In this document: piece by piece, positions 1 through 7,020 of the stretch
Position numbering within the stretch: the first letter of the stretch is position 1
Layout: each line of letters begins with the position of its first letter
Assembly: GCA_019695435.1 (NCBI GenBank)
Contig: JACTVF010000018.1
Location: 1-15,804 of the forward strand
Length of the DNA stretch: 15,804 nucleotides
Source: Methanoregulaceae archaeon
Lineage (GTDB): Archaea; Halobacteriota; Methanomicrobia; Methanomicrobiales; Methanospirillaceae
Direction: 5' to 3'
Notes under the pieces: generated by a model
Seen by the model: only the letters and a program-made list of their open reading frames with translations
What the model was told of the DNA's origin: nothing
Database searches by the model: none
Position numbers and translations under genes: made by a program

Positions 1-251
1 AATGATTTTGCGAGCAGGTAAAAGGCGCAGAGCGCTGATGCTAGACCTGCCACGGAAATGACCAACGCAAGCACAGAGGGCAGATTTACTCCATTGTACG
101 GCAGCACCTCTTTTACGCCAAACAAAAAGAACGCGATCGCAAGGAACCAGCCATAGGTTTTCTTCTCCGTGACGGCAACCCGGAGCCCGTAGATTACCAC
201 CAGCACATCAATCCCGATAAGAACCGGGGTAAACCAATCAGGTAGGATCAT
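1..251 (-). CDS. small membrane protein, N-terminal part (runs off the left edge)
   Basis: The minus strand holds an open frame that begins with ATG at 251-249 and is still open at base 1, so about 83 residues are visible. It starts MILPDWFTPVLIGIDVLVV and shows three hydrophobic segments at about residues 7-27, 34-52 and 60-81, separated by short charged turns, so it is an integral membrane protein. I do not recognise the family. A GTG lies directly before the ATG in frame and could also start it. An in-frame TAA lies nine codons upstream of that GTG, so the start cannot be far off. There is no Shine-Dalgarno sequence, and a TATA-like box sits about 25 bases upstream, which fits a leaderless transcript. 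Codon use looks like that of the neighbours. That it is a real gene is fairly secure; its function is unknown. Confidence 0.7.
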   Translation of the reverse strand, partial: MILPDWFTPVLIGIDVLVVIYGLRVAVTEKKTYGWFLAIAFFLFGVKEVLPYNGVNLPSVLALVISVAGLASALCAFYLLAKS

Positions 252-270
252 CACGTACTGATTGACGCCG

Positions 271-280
271 TACTTTTAAA
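271..280 (-). promoter_or_regulatory. TATA-like box for the left-edge membrane protein
   Basis: Read on the minus strand the sequence is TTTAAAAGTA. Its centre is about 25 bases before the ATG at 251, the normal archaeal distance from TATA box to start of transcription, so transcription would begin at or next to the start codon. No Shine-Dalgarno sequence is present, which agrees with a leaderless message. Confidence 0.45.
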
Positions 281-350
281 GGAGTGCGCTGCATGCCGCA
301 TTTATCCGTCACCGCCAAGATCTGTAGCGCTCGTAGAGAAAGTCCCACTC

Positions 351-408
351 AAAAAAAGGATACTGGTTTCTCCTATGGGGGGAGGGCCATGAGCAGACAT
401 CCCAAGGC
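351..408 (-). terminator. terminator of the MFS-universal stress protein operon
   Basis: On the minus strand, downstream of the stress protein stop, a 7-bp inverted repeat (GAGGGCC / GGCCCTC, with a 17-base loop) is followed about 25 bases later by a run of seven T (351-357). U-tracts alone can end transcription in archaea; the stem may or may not contribute. Confidence 0.5.
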
Positions 409-442
409 CCTCACCCGGGCACATACCGCCATCATGAGCCCG

Positions 443-874
443 TTACTTTACCACAAGTACCTTGCAGGGCGCAGAGCGTATGATCTCTTCTGCAACGCTC
501 CCGAGAAGCAGGCGCTCCAGTCCCTTTTTTCCCTGCGTGCCGATCACGATCAGATCGATCTTTTTTTTCGTGGCAAACTTTACGATCTCGGCCGCAGGAT
601 GCCCCTCAAGGATTGATGTCTCAACCTTCACATCACCGGCCTGGGATTTTATCCGGGCAAATGCCTGGTCCGCCTCGGTCTGGAAGACGCGGTAGGTATC
701 CCCGAGCGGGATGTCCGCCGACATTGATGAGAACGTACCTACGTCGATCACGTATACCACATACACGGTAGCCCCGAACGCACGGGCAATTTTAATTCCC
801 TCATCAAGGGCCGACCGGTTCTTCTCCGAGCCGTCTGTTGCGATCAGGATCCTGCTCATTAATGCATCTGTCAT
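443..874 (-). CDS. universal stress protein (UspA family)
   Basis: A 143-residue cytosolic protein of the universal stress protein fold, normal single-domain length. It opens with the first beta strand SRILIATDGSE (Asp14) and carries near the C-terminus the ATP-binding signature G-x2-G-x9-G-S at Gly112, Gly115, Gly125 and Ser126, so it should belong to the nucleotide-binding subclass. The exact role is unknown; such proteins usually bind ATP and alter stress survival or regulate a partner. I choose the ATG at 874 because GGAGG lies nine bases before it (884-888). A GTG at 892 would give six extra residues but would put the ribosome site inside the gene. It follows the MFS exporter by 36 bases on the same strand, so the two are probably co-transcribed and the protein may act on or with that transporter; this link is inference. 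Confidence 0.93.
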   Translation of the reverse strand: MTDALMSRILIATDGSEKNRSALDEGIKIARAFGATVYVVYVIDVGTFSSMSADIPLGDTYRVFQTEADQAFARIKSQAGDVKVETSILEGHPAAEIVKFATKKKIDLIVIGTQGKKGLERLLLGSVAEEIIRSAPCKVLVVK

Positions 875-910
875 TGTACGATTCCTCCCCACTTTTTGTA
901 TGGACCGTTC

Positions 911-2710
911 CTACTTTACCTTCTCCCCTTCTACCTCTTGCGGACCAGCGCTGCTGTCGTCATCCCGGCCGGTGCCGTCGATCTCCTCCACGTACTTGTC
1001 TCCCCGCATCGCACAGAGCAGTGCGGCGATAAAAGAGATGGCTGCCCCGATGTAGAATGAGAGGGCAAGCGAAGGCATGAACGCTTGTGCAAGCGTCGTC
1101 GGGAACCAGACCACTCCTGTGATGGTTGCAAGGGTCGCAGGCGCGATCGTGCCAAGCAGGGCCGGGGAGAGACCGGTAAGGATCATCTGGACCGGGTTGT
1201 AGCCAAGGAATGCCGCGAACAGTGCGCCGGTCGGGGGGATTGCACTCATCGCGGGGATGAGCGGCGTCGCATTGGCAGCCGACAATGCCGCTGAGAGCAT
1301 AGGTGGAAACGCGCCCGTGAGTCCCACAACAATGATTGTAAAGAACATACCCATGGAGAGGACAAACCCGGAGTTCACCAGGGTCGACATCATGCCGGAG
1401 GTAACCCCCCGCTCTTCAGGGGGCACAGAGTTCATAATCGCTGCAGCGTTGGGCGAGGAAAACATCCCGTTTCCGAGACCCATAATCAGGAGAGCCAGTG
1501 CGAAGGGCAGGTAATCGAAGCTGTACGGCAGGACGGCGAGGATCAGAAACGAGAACCCGACGAGTACCATGCCAAGCGTGCTGATCCACCGGGCACCGTA
1601 CTTGTCGGAGATGATGCCGGAAAGCGGGCCCATCACCACAAAGCCGATGGTGAGCGGCAGCATGTAGACCCCGGCCCAGAACGGTGTCGACTCGAAACTG
1701 TAGCCGTGCAAGGGAAGCCAGACCCCCTGAAGCAGGATGATCAAAATGATCATCACCCCTCCCCGGGCAAGAGCAGAGAGGAAGCCGGCTGCATTCCCGA
1801 AGGCAAAGTTGCGGATCTTAAAGAGATCCAGACGGAACATCGGATCCTTTACCCGTGTCTCGATAATGGGGAAGGCAACAAGAAGCAGGATGCCACAAAA
1901 GAGCGCGGCGATGACCCACGGGTTTCCCCAGCCCATGGATGCGCTGCCGTACGGGAGCAGGGCATAGGTGATGCCGACAAGAAAGAAGGTCAAGCCCCCG
2001 ATAAAGGAGAGGTTGCCCCAGACATCGATCTTCTGGGTCCGTTTCTGGTAGGCAGGCTCTTTGAGTTTCAGAAATGCCCAGATAGTCCCGACAACCCCGA
2101 ACGGTACGCTGATCAAAAAGACATACCGCCAGTGGAAGACCGCAAGGATCCCGCCGATGATGAGACCGACAAACTGGCCCGAGAGCGCCGCCACCTGGTT
2201 GAGGCCAAGCGCCTTCCCCCGCTCATCAGGAGGGAACGCATCGGTAAGGATCGCAGCACTGTTGGAGAAGATAAACGCTGCACCGACTGCCTGGATAAGC
2301 CGGAAGACAATGAGCTCGATCGCCCCGGCATCACCGGTATCGGGTGTTAAAAAGAGGAGGATGGAACCGGCCGTGAAGATGGAAAAACCAATGTTGTAGA
2401 GCCGTACCCTCCCGTACATATCCGAGAGTCGTCCGAAACTGAGGAGCAGGGTGGCGGTCACGATCCCGTACCCCATCAGGATCCAGAGCAGGTACTGAAA
2501 GGAGGTGAGCGGGTCGATGTTGATGCCGTTGAAGATGGCGGGAAGGGAGATTAAAATAATGCTCCCGTTGACCGTTGCCATGAACGTCGCAATAGTCGTG
2601 TTCGAGAGGGCAACCCATTTATAACCGGGGGCCCGGGCAGGGGCCGCTGGTTCACCAGCAGGAATACGGGGTTCTGGTACCGGCTGTGCTGTCATGTCCA
2701 AGATTTTCAC
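911..2710 (-). CDS. MFS exporter, 14-helix DHA2 (EmrB/QacA-like) type
   Basis: A major facilitator protein of up to 599 residues with about 14 membrane segments, the size and topology of the drug:H+ antiporter-2 family. After a Pro/Ala-rich cytosolic tail of about 30 residues the first helix begins. Motif A ([11 protein letters not shown], residues 93-103) follows helix 2, and the motif C region ([12 protein letters not shown]) is followed by [12 protein letters not shown], typical of this family. The Asp usually seen in the first helix of DHA2 members is not obvious here ([17 protein letters not shown]). A long hydrophobic loop or extra segment lies near residues 485-545, and the C-terminus is acidic. 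Substrate unknown; efflux of a toxic compound is the best guess. The start is either GTG at 2710 or ATG at 2695; GGTGA overlaps the GTG and lies 11 bases before the ATG, so the choice is open. It has its own promoter and is probably co-transcribed with the downstream stress protein. Confidence 0.92.
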   Translation of the reverse strand: MKILDMTAQPVPEPRIPAGEPAAPARAPGYKWVALSNTTIATFMATVNGSIILISLPAIFNGINIDPLTSFQYLLWILMGYGIVTATLLLSFGRLSDMYGRVRLYNIGFSIFTAGSILLFLTPDTGDAGAIELIVFRLIQAVGAAFIFSNSAAILTDAFPPDERGKALGLNQVAALSGQFVGLIIGGILAVFHWRYVFLISVPFGVVGTIWAFLKLKEPAYQKRTQKIDVWGNLSFIGGLTFFLVGITYALLPYGSASMGWGNPWVIAALFCGILLLVAFPIIETRVKDPMFRLDLFKIRNFAFGNAAGFLSALARGGVMIILIILLQGVWLPLHGYSFESTPFWAGVYMLPLTIGFVVMGPLSGIISDKYGARWISTLGMVLVGFSFLILAVLPYSFDYLPFALALLIMGLGNGMFSSPNAAAIMNSVPPEERGVTSGMMSTLVNSGFVLSMGMFFTIIVVGLTGAFPPMLSAALSAANATPLIPAMSAIPPTGALFAAFLGYNPVQMILTGLSPALLGTIAPATLATITGVVWFPTTLAQAFMPSLALSFYIGAAISFIAALLCAMRGDKYVEEIDGTGRDDDSSAGPQEVEGEKVK

Positions 2711-2718
2711 CGGATCTA

Positions 2719-2730
2719 CGGGATATCCCG
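2719..2730. promoter_or_regulatory. palindrome at the exporter promoter, possible operator
   Basis: CGGGATATCCCG is a perfect 12-base palindrome lying just before the exporter start codon and over the transcription start predicted from the TATA box at 2753-2759. A repressor bound here would block transcription. No regulator gene is adjacent, so the protein that would bind is not known. Confidence 0.4.
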
Positions 2731-2750
2731 GATTATTTTTTCTGATACTT

Positions 2751-2760
2751 CATTTATAGG
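2751..2760 (-). promoter_or_regulatory. TATA box of the MFS-universal stress protein operon
   Basis: Minus-strand CCTATAAATG matches the archaeal TATA consensus and is identical to the ten bases ahead of cofG. Transcription should start near 2728, giving a leader of roughly 18 bases to the GTG or 33 to the ATG. A small inverted repeat (TATGC / GCATA, 2767-2782) lies just upstream and could bind an activator; this is weak. Confidence 0.6.
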
Positions 2761-2892
2761 GAGCGCTATGCATTTTAGCATATGGTATCACCGGGCACAG
2801 CGGTGTATGAGGATCGGGGGACGTAGTGCGTAATTAAAAAAATCTTTCTGGCGCTACGGGAACACAGATTTAGTGCCTCCTGAAAGAGCGCT

Positions 2893-2898
2893 AAAAAA
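2893..2898 (-). terminator. U-tract terminator after cofC
   Basis: Six T in a row on the minus strand, about 35 bases past the cofC stop and before the exporter promoter. I see no strong hairpin before it, which is usual for archaeal termination. Confidence 0.4.
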
Positions 2899-2931
2899 CA
2901 TACGGTCTTGCGGAAACAGGGGGGAAAAGGA

Positions 2932-3576
2932 TCAGGCCCGTGGGGCGGGAGCGTCCTTCCGTTCTACCCCGACCCGCCCGTTCTCTGCAGAAAGGGCAAA
3001 GCCAAGATCTTCAAGGTATTTTCTGCTTTTTCCCGCCCCATGGGTCAGGAGTTCTACCAGATCGTCTTTCTCGTCAATGTCCGTGTGGAGCAGAAACGAG
3101 TCGATTACCTCGCAGGAGAGCCCGGCCTCCTGCGCGATCCGAAGGTGCTTTGAAAAACTCATCCCGTAATAGTCGACGTGGAACTTTGCCGGCTCCTTGA
3201 GGAAGATCACATTCGTCCCGCCACCCCTGCCGGGTACGATCGCCATATCACTCGCGGTGGAGATCACCCGCCTGATAGCTGGGCCGGTGGCAAGCGGGAG
3301 ATCGGCCATAAGGATCAGGATTGATCCGATCGACTGGGGGAGCAGCTCATTCAAGGTACCACTCAGGTCCTTGTCGGGGATGGTGATCTGGATGTCCTCG
3401 CTGTCGAAGAGCTCGGTCGCAACGATCACCGGGCTGCAGTTCGCATCTTTTGCGGCGGCGATCACGTCCTCGAGCATCGCACGGGCAAACGCCTCCCGTT
3501 CCTCTGGTGAAAGTATTCCGGAAAGCCGGCTCTTGGGGCCCGCGGGCTTAAAAGGAATCAGTGCATGGGGACACAT
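2932..3576 (-). CDS. cofC: 2-phospho-L-lactate guanylyltransferase, coenzyme F420 synthesis
   Basis: CofC activates 2-phospholactate (or a related phospho-acid) with GTP, making the guanylylated intermediate that CofD joins to the deazaflavin Fo during coenzyme F420 synthesis. The 214 residues fit the family. Visible signatures are PFKPAGPKSRLS (8-19) in the nucleotide-binding N-terminus, MADLPL (90-95), VPGRGGGTN (114-122), the Y-Y-G-x-S-F-x-K-H segment (136-144), and DIDEKDDL (166-173), likely metal and GTP contacts. The C-terminal 15 or so residues are basic and Ala/Pro-rich and look dispensable. The ATG at 3576 gives the expected short N-terminus before the first strand; there is no clear Shine-Dalgarno sequence. 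The kinase remnant lies 99 bases upstream on the same strand, with a T-run between them, and the partner pathway gene cofG is only about 1.3 kb away on the other strand. Confidence 0.93.
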   Translation of the reverse strand: MCPHALIPFKPAGPKSRLSGILSPEEREAFARAMLEDVIAAAKDANCSPVIVATELFDSEDIQITIPDKDLSGTLNELLPQSIGSILILMADLPLATGPAIRRVISTASDMAIVPGRGGGTNVIFLKEPAKFHVDYYGMSFSKHLRIAQEAGLSCEVIDSFLLHTDIDEKDDLVELLTHGAGKSRKYLEDLGFALSAENGRVGVERKDAPAPRA

Positions 3577-3602
3577 GTGATACGCTCATACGCAGGACAA
3601 TC

Positions 3603-3609
3603 AAAAAAA
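3603..3609 (-). terminator. U-tract between the kinase and cofC
   Basis: Seven T in a row on the minus strand, about 70 bases past the kinase stop. It would end kinase transcription before cofC, which would then need its own promoter in the remaining bases; I cannot identify a convincing TATA box there. Confidence 0.3.
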
Positions 3610-3675
3610 GATGCTGATATCTTCCTCATGAAAGTATGCCCCCGGATCCGTAGTGTATGTACCATGATCAACTGG

Positions 3676-4728
3676 TCAGGCAGCTGCCACGTTACCGGTG
3701 CCTTCTTTCCTGTACGCCTCAGCGGGGATATGGATCTCGAACCGTGCACCCTTGCCCGGCTCCCCGGTTTCAGCAATCGTCAGACCGGTGAGCATAAGGA
3801 TCTCCCGGGTCAGGAAGAGCCCCCAGCCGGTATATTTGCCAACCCCGCGCTCGAAGATCCGCTCCTTGTCAGCTACCGGAATACCTGTGCCATTATCCTC
3901 GACAAGGAGTACCGCACCGTTCTCCTTCTCACGAACTGATATGCGGATAGAGGAGACACTGTGGCCGTGGCGGATCGCGTTGTCCAGCAGCTGGGCTACG
4001 GCTTTTTCAAGGGCCGGATCTGCGTACACGGCAACATTCCCGCAGGTCTCTGTTATCGTGACTCCTTTTAAGGTAACGATGTCACAGGCACGGCGGATTA
4101 CAGAAACCAGCGACTGCCATCCGGGAGATTCAGTCCCGAGGTTCTGGTAGTCCTTGGCAAACTGGAACTGCCGGCGGATTTTTTCCAGGGCAAACCGTTC
4201 TTTTTCTATATACGATTTCATCTGCGGATCCTCGACCACCATCTCCAGCAGCTCGGTATAACCACTGACTGCAGTAAGCTGGTTGAGCACATCGTGGCGA
4301 GTGGCACTCCCCACGAGATTGAGTTTCCGGTTGAGGAGGGCCACTTCATCCTGTGCCCGCCGGATTGCCGACACCTTCTCAATCAGCTGCACGAGCACGG
4401 GGTACCAGGTATCCGCGGGCCCTGCCATGACCAGGAACTCAGCGCAATTTGCCACCGCAGTGCGGAACGCGTCCGGATCATAGGCTGATGCAAGGATAAT
4501 CACCGGAAGATTGATGTCGCGTTCCCGCAGGTTCTTTAAAAACAGAAGGCCTTCCTTGCCCTCTTCTTATACGGCAATCACCACGCCCGGGGCTGCAATC
4601 AGGTTCCGACTGAAGGTTACCTCTGGTGACGCTGATGTGATCACACGGTAGGGACCTGCAGCAGTCAGATATTGTCCGAGCGCTTCACAGCGGTCGATCT
4701 TTGCATCGATGACAACGAGCGGGATCAT
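3676..4728 (-). pseudogene. sensor histidine kinase with receiver-like N-terminus, broken by an in-frame ochre stop
   Basis: From the ATG at 4728 the frame reads 53 codons, meets TAA at 4567-4569, then continues open in the same frame to the stop at 3676. Read through, it would be 350 residues. Codons 1-53 and the stretch just after the stop form one alpha/beta receiver-like fold (MIPLVVIDA..., then LLFLKNLR, LPVIILASA), so the stop lies inside a domain. The rest is a histidine kinase. Numbered from the GTG at 4503 (275 residues), it has an H-box RHDVLNQL (His70), an N-box LLDNAIRHG (Asn175), G1 VEDNGTGIP and G2 TGWGLFL. No membrane segment is present, so it is cytosolic. The GTG could restart a kinase lacking most of the receiver, but no ribosome site precedes it. 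Either this is a recent pseudogene, a sequencing error, or a split gene; the well-kept catalytic motifs argue that decay is recent at most. Confidence 0.75.
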
Positions 4729-4780
4729 GCCGTATCACAGGAGACTTTTCGTCCCCTCCTACAATTCTATGTCCTCCGGA

Positions 4781-4790
4781 TCCTATAAAT
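4781..4790 (+). promoter_or_regulatory. TATA box of the cofG-purC operon
   Basis: TCCTATAAAT followed by G gives the same CCTATAAATG as the exporter promoter. Transcription should start near 4811-4815, giving a leader of about 35 bases to the ATG at 4848 or about 60 to the preferred ATG at 4872. The kinase on the other strand starts only about 55 bases to the left, so this gap holds divergent promoters. Confidence 0.6.
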
Positions 4791-4800
4791 GCCACTCCGC

Positions 4801-4887
4801 GGAGGTGAACACTTGGCAGCCTATATCACCTGCCGCCAGAGTTTAACATGTTCAAAAAGGAACTATACTTTATGGAGCCACGGGTGA
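4801..4887 (+). other. possible 24-residue leader reading frame with perfect Shine-Dalgarno, overlapping the cofG start
   Basis: GGAGGTGA (4801-4808), an eight-base match to the archaeal anti-Shine-Dalgarno, stands four bases before a TTG (4813). From there 24 codons run to TGA at 4885-4887, across the start of cofG in another frame. The peptide would contain two Cys and a Trp. The site does not serve cofG: in the cofG frame TGA falls within it. The start of transcription predicted from the TATA box is about the position of the TTG, so the GGAGGTGA might not be in the message at all. A real leader peptide is therefore possible but unproven. Confidence 0.3.
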
Positions 4888-5861
4888 TCACCTTCTCGAA
4901 AAACGTCTTCCTGCCACTCACCAGCGTCTGCCGGAACCGTTGCGGGTACTGCTCGTTCCGCACTCCGGTGCAGGACGGGTGTGTTATGCTGCCGGATGAG
5001 GTCGAGATGATCCTGCGACGTGGAAAAGAGTTTGGGTGTACAGAGGCGCTCTTTACTTTCGGCGAGCACCCGGAGGAAGAGCCCGGGTTTTCTATGTACC
5101 TGAAAAAAACCGGTTACGATACTATCCTCGATTACTGCGAGGCGATGTGCCATTTGAGTATACAGTACGGACTCCTCCCACACACGAATGCCGGTATCCT
5201 CACGTTTGATGAGATGAAACGGCTCCGGACCGTGAATGCGAGCATGGGGTTGATGCTCGAAACCACTGCACAGATACCGGCGCACAACGGATCCAAGGGA
5301 AAGGCCCCTGAGGTGCGCCTCGCTATGATGAAGGACGCGGGAAAACTCAAAATCCCGTTCACCACAGGCCTGCTCCTTGGCATCGGCGAGACGGTGACCG
5401 ACCGGGAGGAGTCTCTTGAGGCTATCCGGGACATCCACCGTAAGTACGGGCACATCCAGGAGATCATCCTCCAGAACTTCTGCCCCAAGGACAACACCCC
5501 CATGGCCGCGTTCCGGGTGCCAGAAACACAGGAGATCTGCGACACAATCCGCATGGCGCGCGGGATCCTGCCCGCGGAGATCGCGATCCAGATAGCCCCG
5601 AACCTCATCGACGCGTCCCGGCTTATCGGGTGCGGGGTCGACGACCTAGGGGGCGTATCACCGGTCACCATCGACTACGTGAACCCCGAGCACCCATGGC
5701 CGGCGATCGCGGAGCTCAAAAATATCACCGGCAACGCGACGCTGCGCGAGCGCCTCTGCATCTACCCCCGGTTTATCCGCATGGGCTGGTACGACCCCGG
5801 CCTGCAACCCCTAATAAACTGGCTCGATCAACGTATTACCACAGGGAGCAGGGAACCGTGA
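4872..5861 (+). CDS. cofG: deazaflavin (Fo) synthase subunit 1, radical SAM enzyme of F420 synthesis
   Basis: CofG, with CofH, makes 7,8-didemethyl-8-hydroxy-5-deazariboflavin (Fo), the chromophore of coenzyme F420. It is a cytosolic radical SAM protein. The cluster-binding motif CRNRCGYC (Cys20, Cys24, Cys27 from the chosen start) is followed by the family-typical FTFGEHPEE and TTGLLLGIGET; NFCPKDNTPM and the C-terminal GGVSPVTIDYVNPEHPWP also fit CofG and not CofH. Length 329 residues is normal. I take the ATG at 4872 because AAGGA stands ten bases before it and homologues begin close to this point. An ATG at 4848 would add eight residues (337) and lacks a ribosome site. It is first in a two-gene operon: its TGA overlaps the purC GTG. 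CofH is not in the window. Confidence 0.94.
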   Translation: MEPRVITFSKNVFLPLTSVCRNRCGYCSFRTPVQDGCVMLPDEVEMILRRGKEFGCTEALFTFGEHPEEEPGFSMYLKKTGYDTILDYCEAMCHLSIQYGLLPHTNAGILTFDEMKRLRTVNASMGLMLETTAQIPAHNGSKGKAPEVRLAMMKDAGKLKIPFTTGLLLGIGETVTDREESLEAIRDIHRKYGHIQEIILQNFCPKDNTPMAAFRVPETQEICDTIRMARGILPAEIAIQIAPNLIDASRLIGCGVDDLGGVSPVTIDYVNPEHPWPAIAELKNITGNATLRERLCIYPRFIRMGWYDPGLQPLINWLDQRITTGSREP

Positions 5862-6622
5862 AGCAGAAAAAACTCCTGTATACCGGCAAGGCTAAATCGG
5901 TCTACCGTACCGATGTGAAAGGAAAACTGATCGTCGAGTTCCGCGATGACATTACTGCGTTTGACGGCGGCAAGAAAGATACGCTCAAGAACAAGGGTTG
6001 TTACAATGCCGGTGTTTCTGCATTTTTCTTTTCCTGCCTCGAAAAGAACGGCGTAAAAACGCATTTCCTGGAGATGCTGGACGAAAAGAGGATGGTCGTG
6101 CGGGAACTTTCCATGATCCCGCTCGAAGTGATCGTAAGAAATCTCGCGGCCGGCTCGATCGTCCGGAACTACCCGTTTAAAGAGGGGACGCCCTTAAAAC
6201 CACCGGTGATTGTGATCGACTACAAGGACGATTCCCGGCACGACCCCATGCTCAACGATGATCTCATCATCGCGCTCAGGCTTGCGACACCAGCGGAACT
6301 TAAGAGAATAAAAACAATTGCACTCCGGGTCAATACAATCCTTTCAAACATGCTCGCACAGCAGGGCATCACGCTCGTGGACTTCAAGATGGAGTTTGGC
6401 TGGCAGGGAAAAACGATCTATCTTGGCGACGAGATCAGCATGGATTCGATGCGCCTCTGGGACAAAAAGACCGGTGAATCCCTCGATAAGGATGTGTACC
6501 GGTTCAACAAGGGCGATGTGATGGCGACCTACAACCGGGTGGCAGCTCGGATCACAAAAGTACCTGGCGCTGCAAAAAAGGCAGTGAGGGTCCCAAAAAA
6601 GACCAGAAAACAGGCCCGGTAA
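5858..6622 (+). CDS. purC: SAICAR synthetase, purine synthesis
   Basis: Phosphoribosylaminoimidazole-succinocarboxamide synthase joins aspartate to CAIR using ATP, a step on the way to IMP. The 254 residues contain the N-terminal LLYTGKAKSVY nucleotide loop (6-16), family signature IPLEVIVRNLAAGSIVRN (87-104), signature LVDFKMEFG (173-181), and GDEISMDSMRLWD (190-202). The start is GTG at 5858, overlapping the cofG stop as GTGA, with GGGAG nine bases before it inside cofG; this start is translationally coupled to cofG. The frame is open upstream but those codons belong to cofG. About 20 residues at the C-terminus (KVPGAAKKAVRVPKKTRKQA) are very basic and go beyond the catalytic domain; they may be an accessory tail. 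Transcription ends at a hairpin that begins in the last codons. Confidence 0.96.
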   Translation: MKQKKLLYTGKAKSVYRTDVKGKLIVEFRDDITAFDGGKKDTLKNKGCYNAGVSAFFFSCLEKNGVKTHFLEMLDEKRMVVRELSMIPLEVIVRNLAAGSIVRNYPFKEGTPLKPPVIVIDYKDDSRHDPMLNDDLIIALRLATPAELKRIKTIALRVNTILSNMLAQQGITLVDFKMEFGWQGKTIYLGDEISMDSMRLWDKKTGESLDKDVYRFNKGDVMATYNRVAARITKVPGAAKKAVRVPKKTRKQAR

Positions 6623-6647
6623 CAGCCTGTCGGGCATACCGGTTTTT
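6616..6647 (+). terminator. hairpin terminator after purC
   Basis: CCGGTA (6616-6621) pairs with TACCGG (6637-6642), with an inner GCC/GGC pairing in the loop, and TTTTT follows at once. An alternative stem GCCCG/CGGGC overlaps it. The purC stop codon lies within the left arm. Confidence 0.65.
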
Positions 6648-6715
6648 CATTACCGGACACAAAAGATAAGGTATCAGAGAAAAATACTCGTACCACCGAG
6701 GTTTGGCAGACAATC

Positions 6716-6997
6716 ATGGCACAAGACTCCCAGGCTGAAGCGGATATGCTGAAATGGGCGCAGGGTATCGCCCGCAAGAACGGATGGGTGCTCAATCCCG
6801 ACGAAAAACACCTGAGTACCGTGATCCGGGGGCTTGTCCGGAACAAGGATAAGTATGGGAGACCCTATTGTCCCTGCCGGATCAGGAGCGGGGATGAGGA
6901 ACGCGACCGCGCCATCGAATGCCCATGCATCTATCACAAAGACGAGATTGCGCACGACGGGCACTGCCACTGCCTGCTCTATTACAAAAAGCCATAG
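6716..6997 (+). CDS. ferredoxin:thioredoxin reductase catalytic subunit
   Basis: A 93-residue iron-sulfur protein of the FTR catalytic family, which uses a [4Fe-4S] cluster next to a redox disulfide to pass electrons from ferredoxin to thioredoxin. The six cysteines appear in the family order as three C-x-C pairs: CPC (52, 54), CPC (69, 71) and CHC (84, 86). By analogy the second Cys of the first and third pairs form the active disulfide and the others hold the cluster. Gaps between pairs are 14 and 12 residues, unlike plant and cyanobacterial enzymes. Archaeal members act without the variable subunit of plants, and none is seen here. A GAGGT lies somewhat far upstream of the ATG, and an A/T-rich box near 6681-6688 could be its TATA. 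The glycosylase gene follows after 23 bases, perhaps in the same operon. Confidence 0.9.
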   Translation: MAQDSQAEADMLKWAQGIARKNGWVLNPDEKHLSTVIRGLVRNKDKYGRPYCPCRIRSGDEERDRAIECPCIYHKDEIAHDGHCHCLLYYKKP

Positions 6998-7019
6998 CGG
7001 GAAAACACTTTTTGTCCCG
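6998..7019 (+). other. small hairpin between the reductase and glycosylase genes
   Basis: CGGGA at the left pairs with TCCCG at the right, with AAA/TTT pairing inside after one mismatch. It fills almost the whole gap between the two genes. It could slow or partly end transcription, or cover the start of the next gene; no U-run follows, so it is not a full terminator. Confidence 0.35.
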
Positions 7020-7020
7020 T

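Noticed and set aside
284..616. Open frame of 110 codons on the plus strand starting in the intergenic gap
   Set aside because: More than half is antisense to the stress protein, and the remainder has no recognisable features; the gap holds a minus-strand terminator and promoter instead.
1706..2350. Open frame of 214 codons on the plus strand
   Set aside because: Antisense to the exporter; highly charged low-complexity translation from complement of membrane codons.
2811..2860. Inverted repeat CGTAG...CTACG in the exporter-cofC gap as a riboswitch or small RNA
   Set aside because: The stem is short with a bulge and a loop of more than 20 A/T-rich bases; no terminator or promoter arrangement supports it.
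4567..4569. Pyrrolysine or selenocysteine read-through of the kinase stop
   Set aside because: The codon is TAA; pyrrolysine uses TAG and selenocysteine uses TGA.
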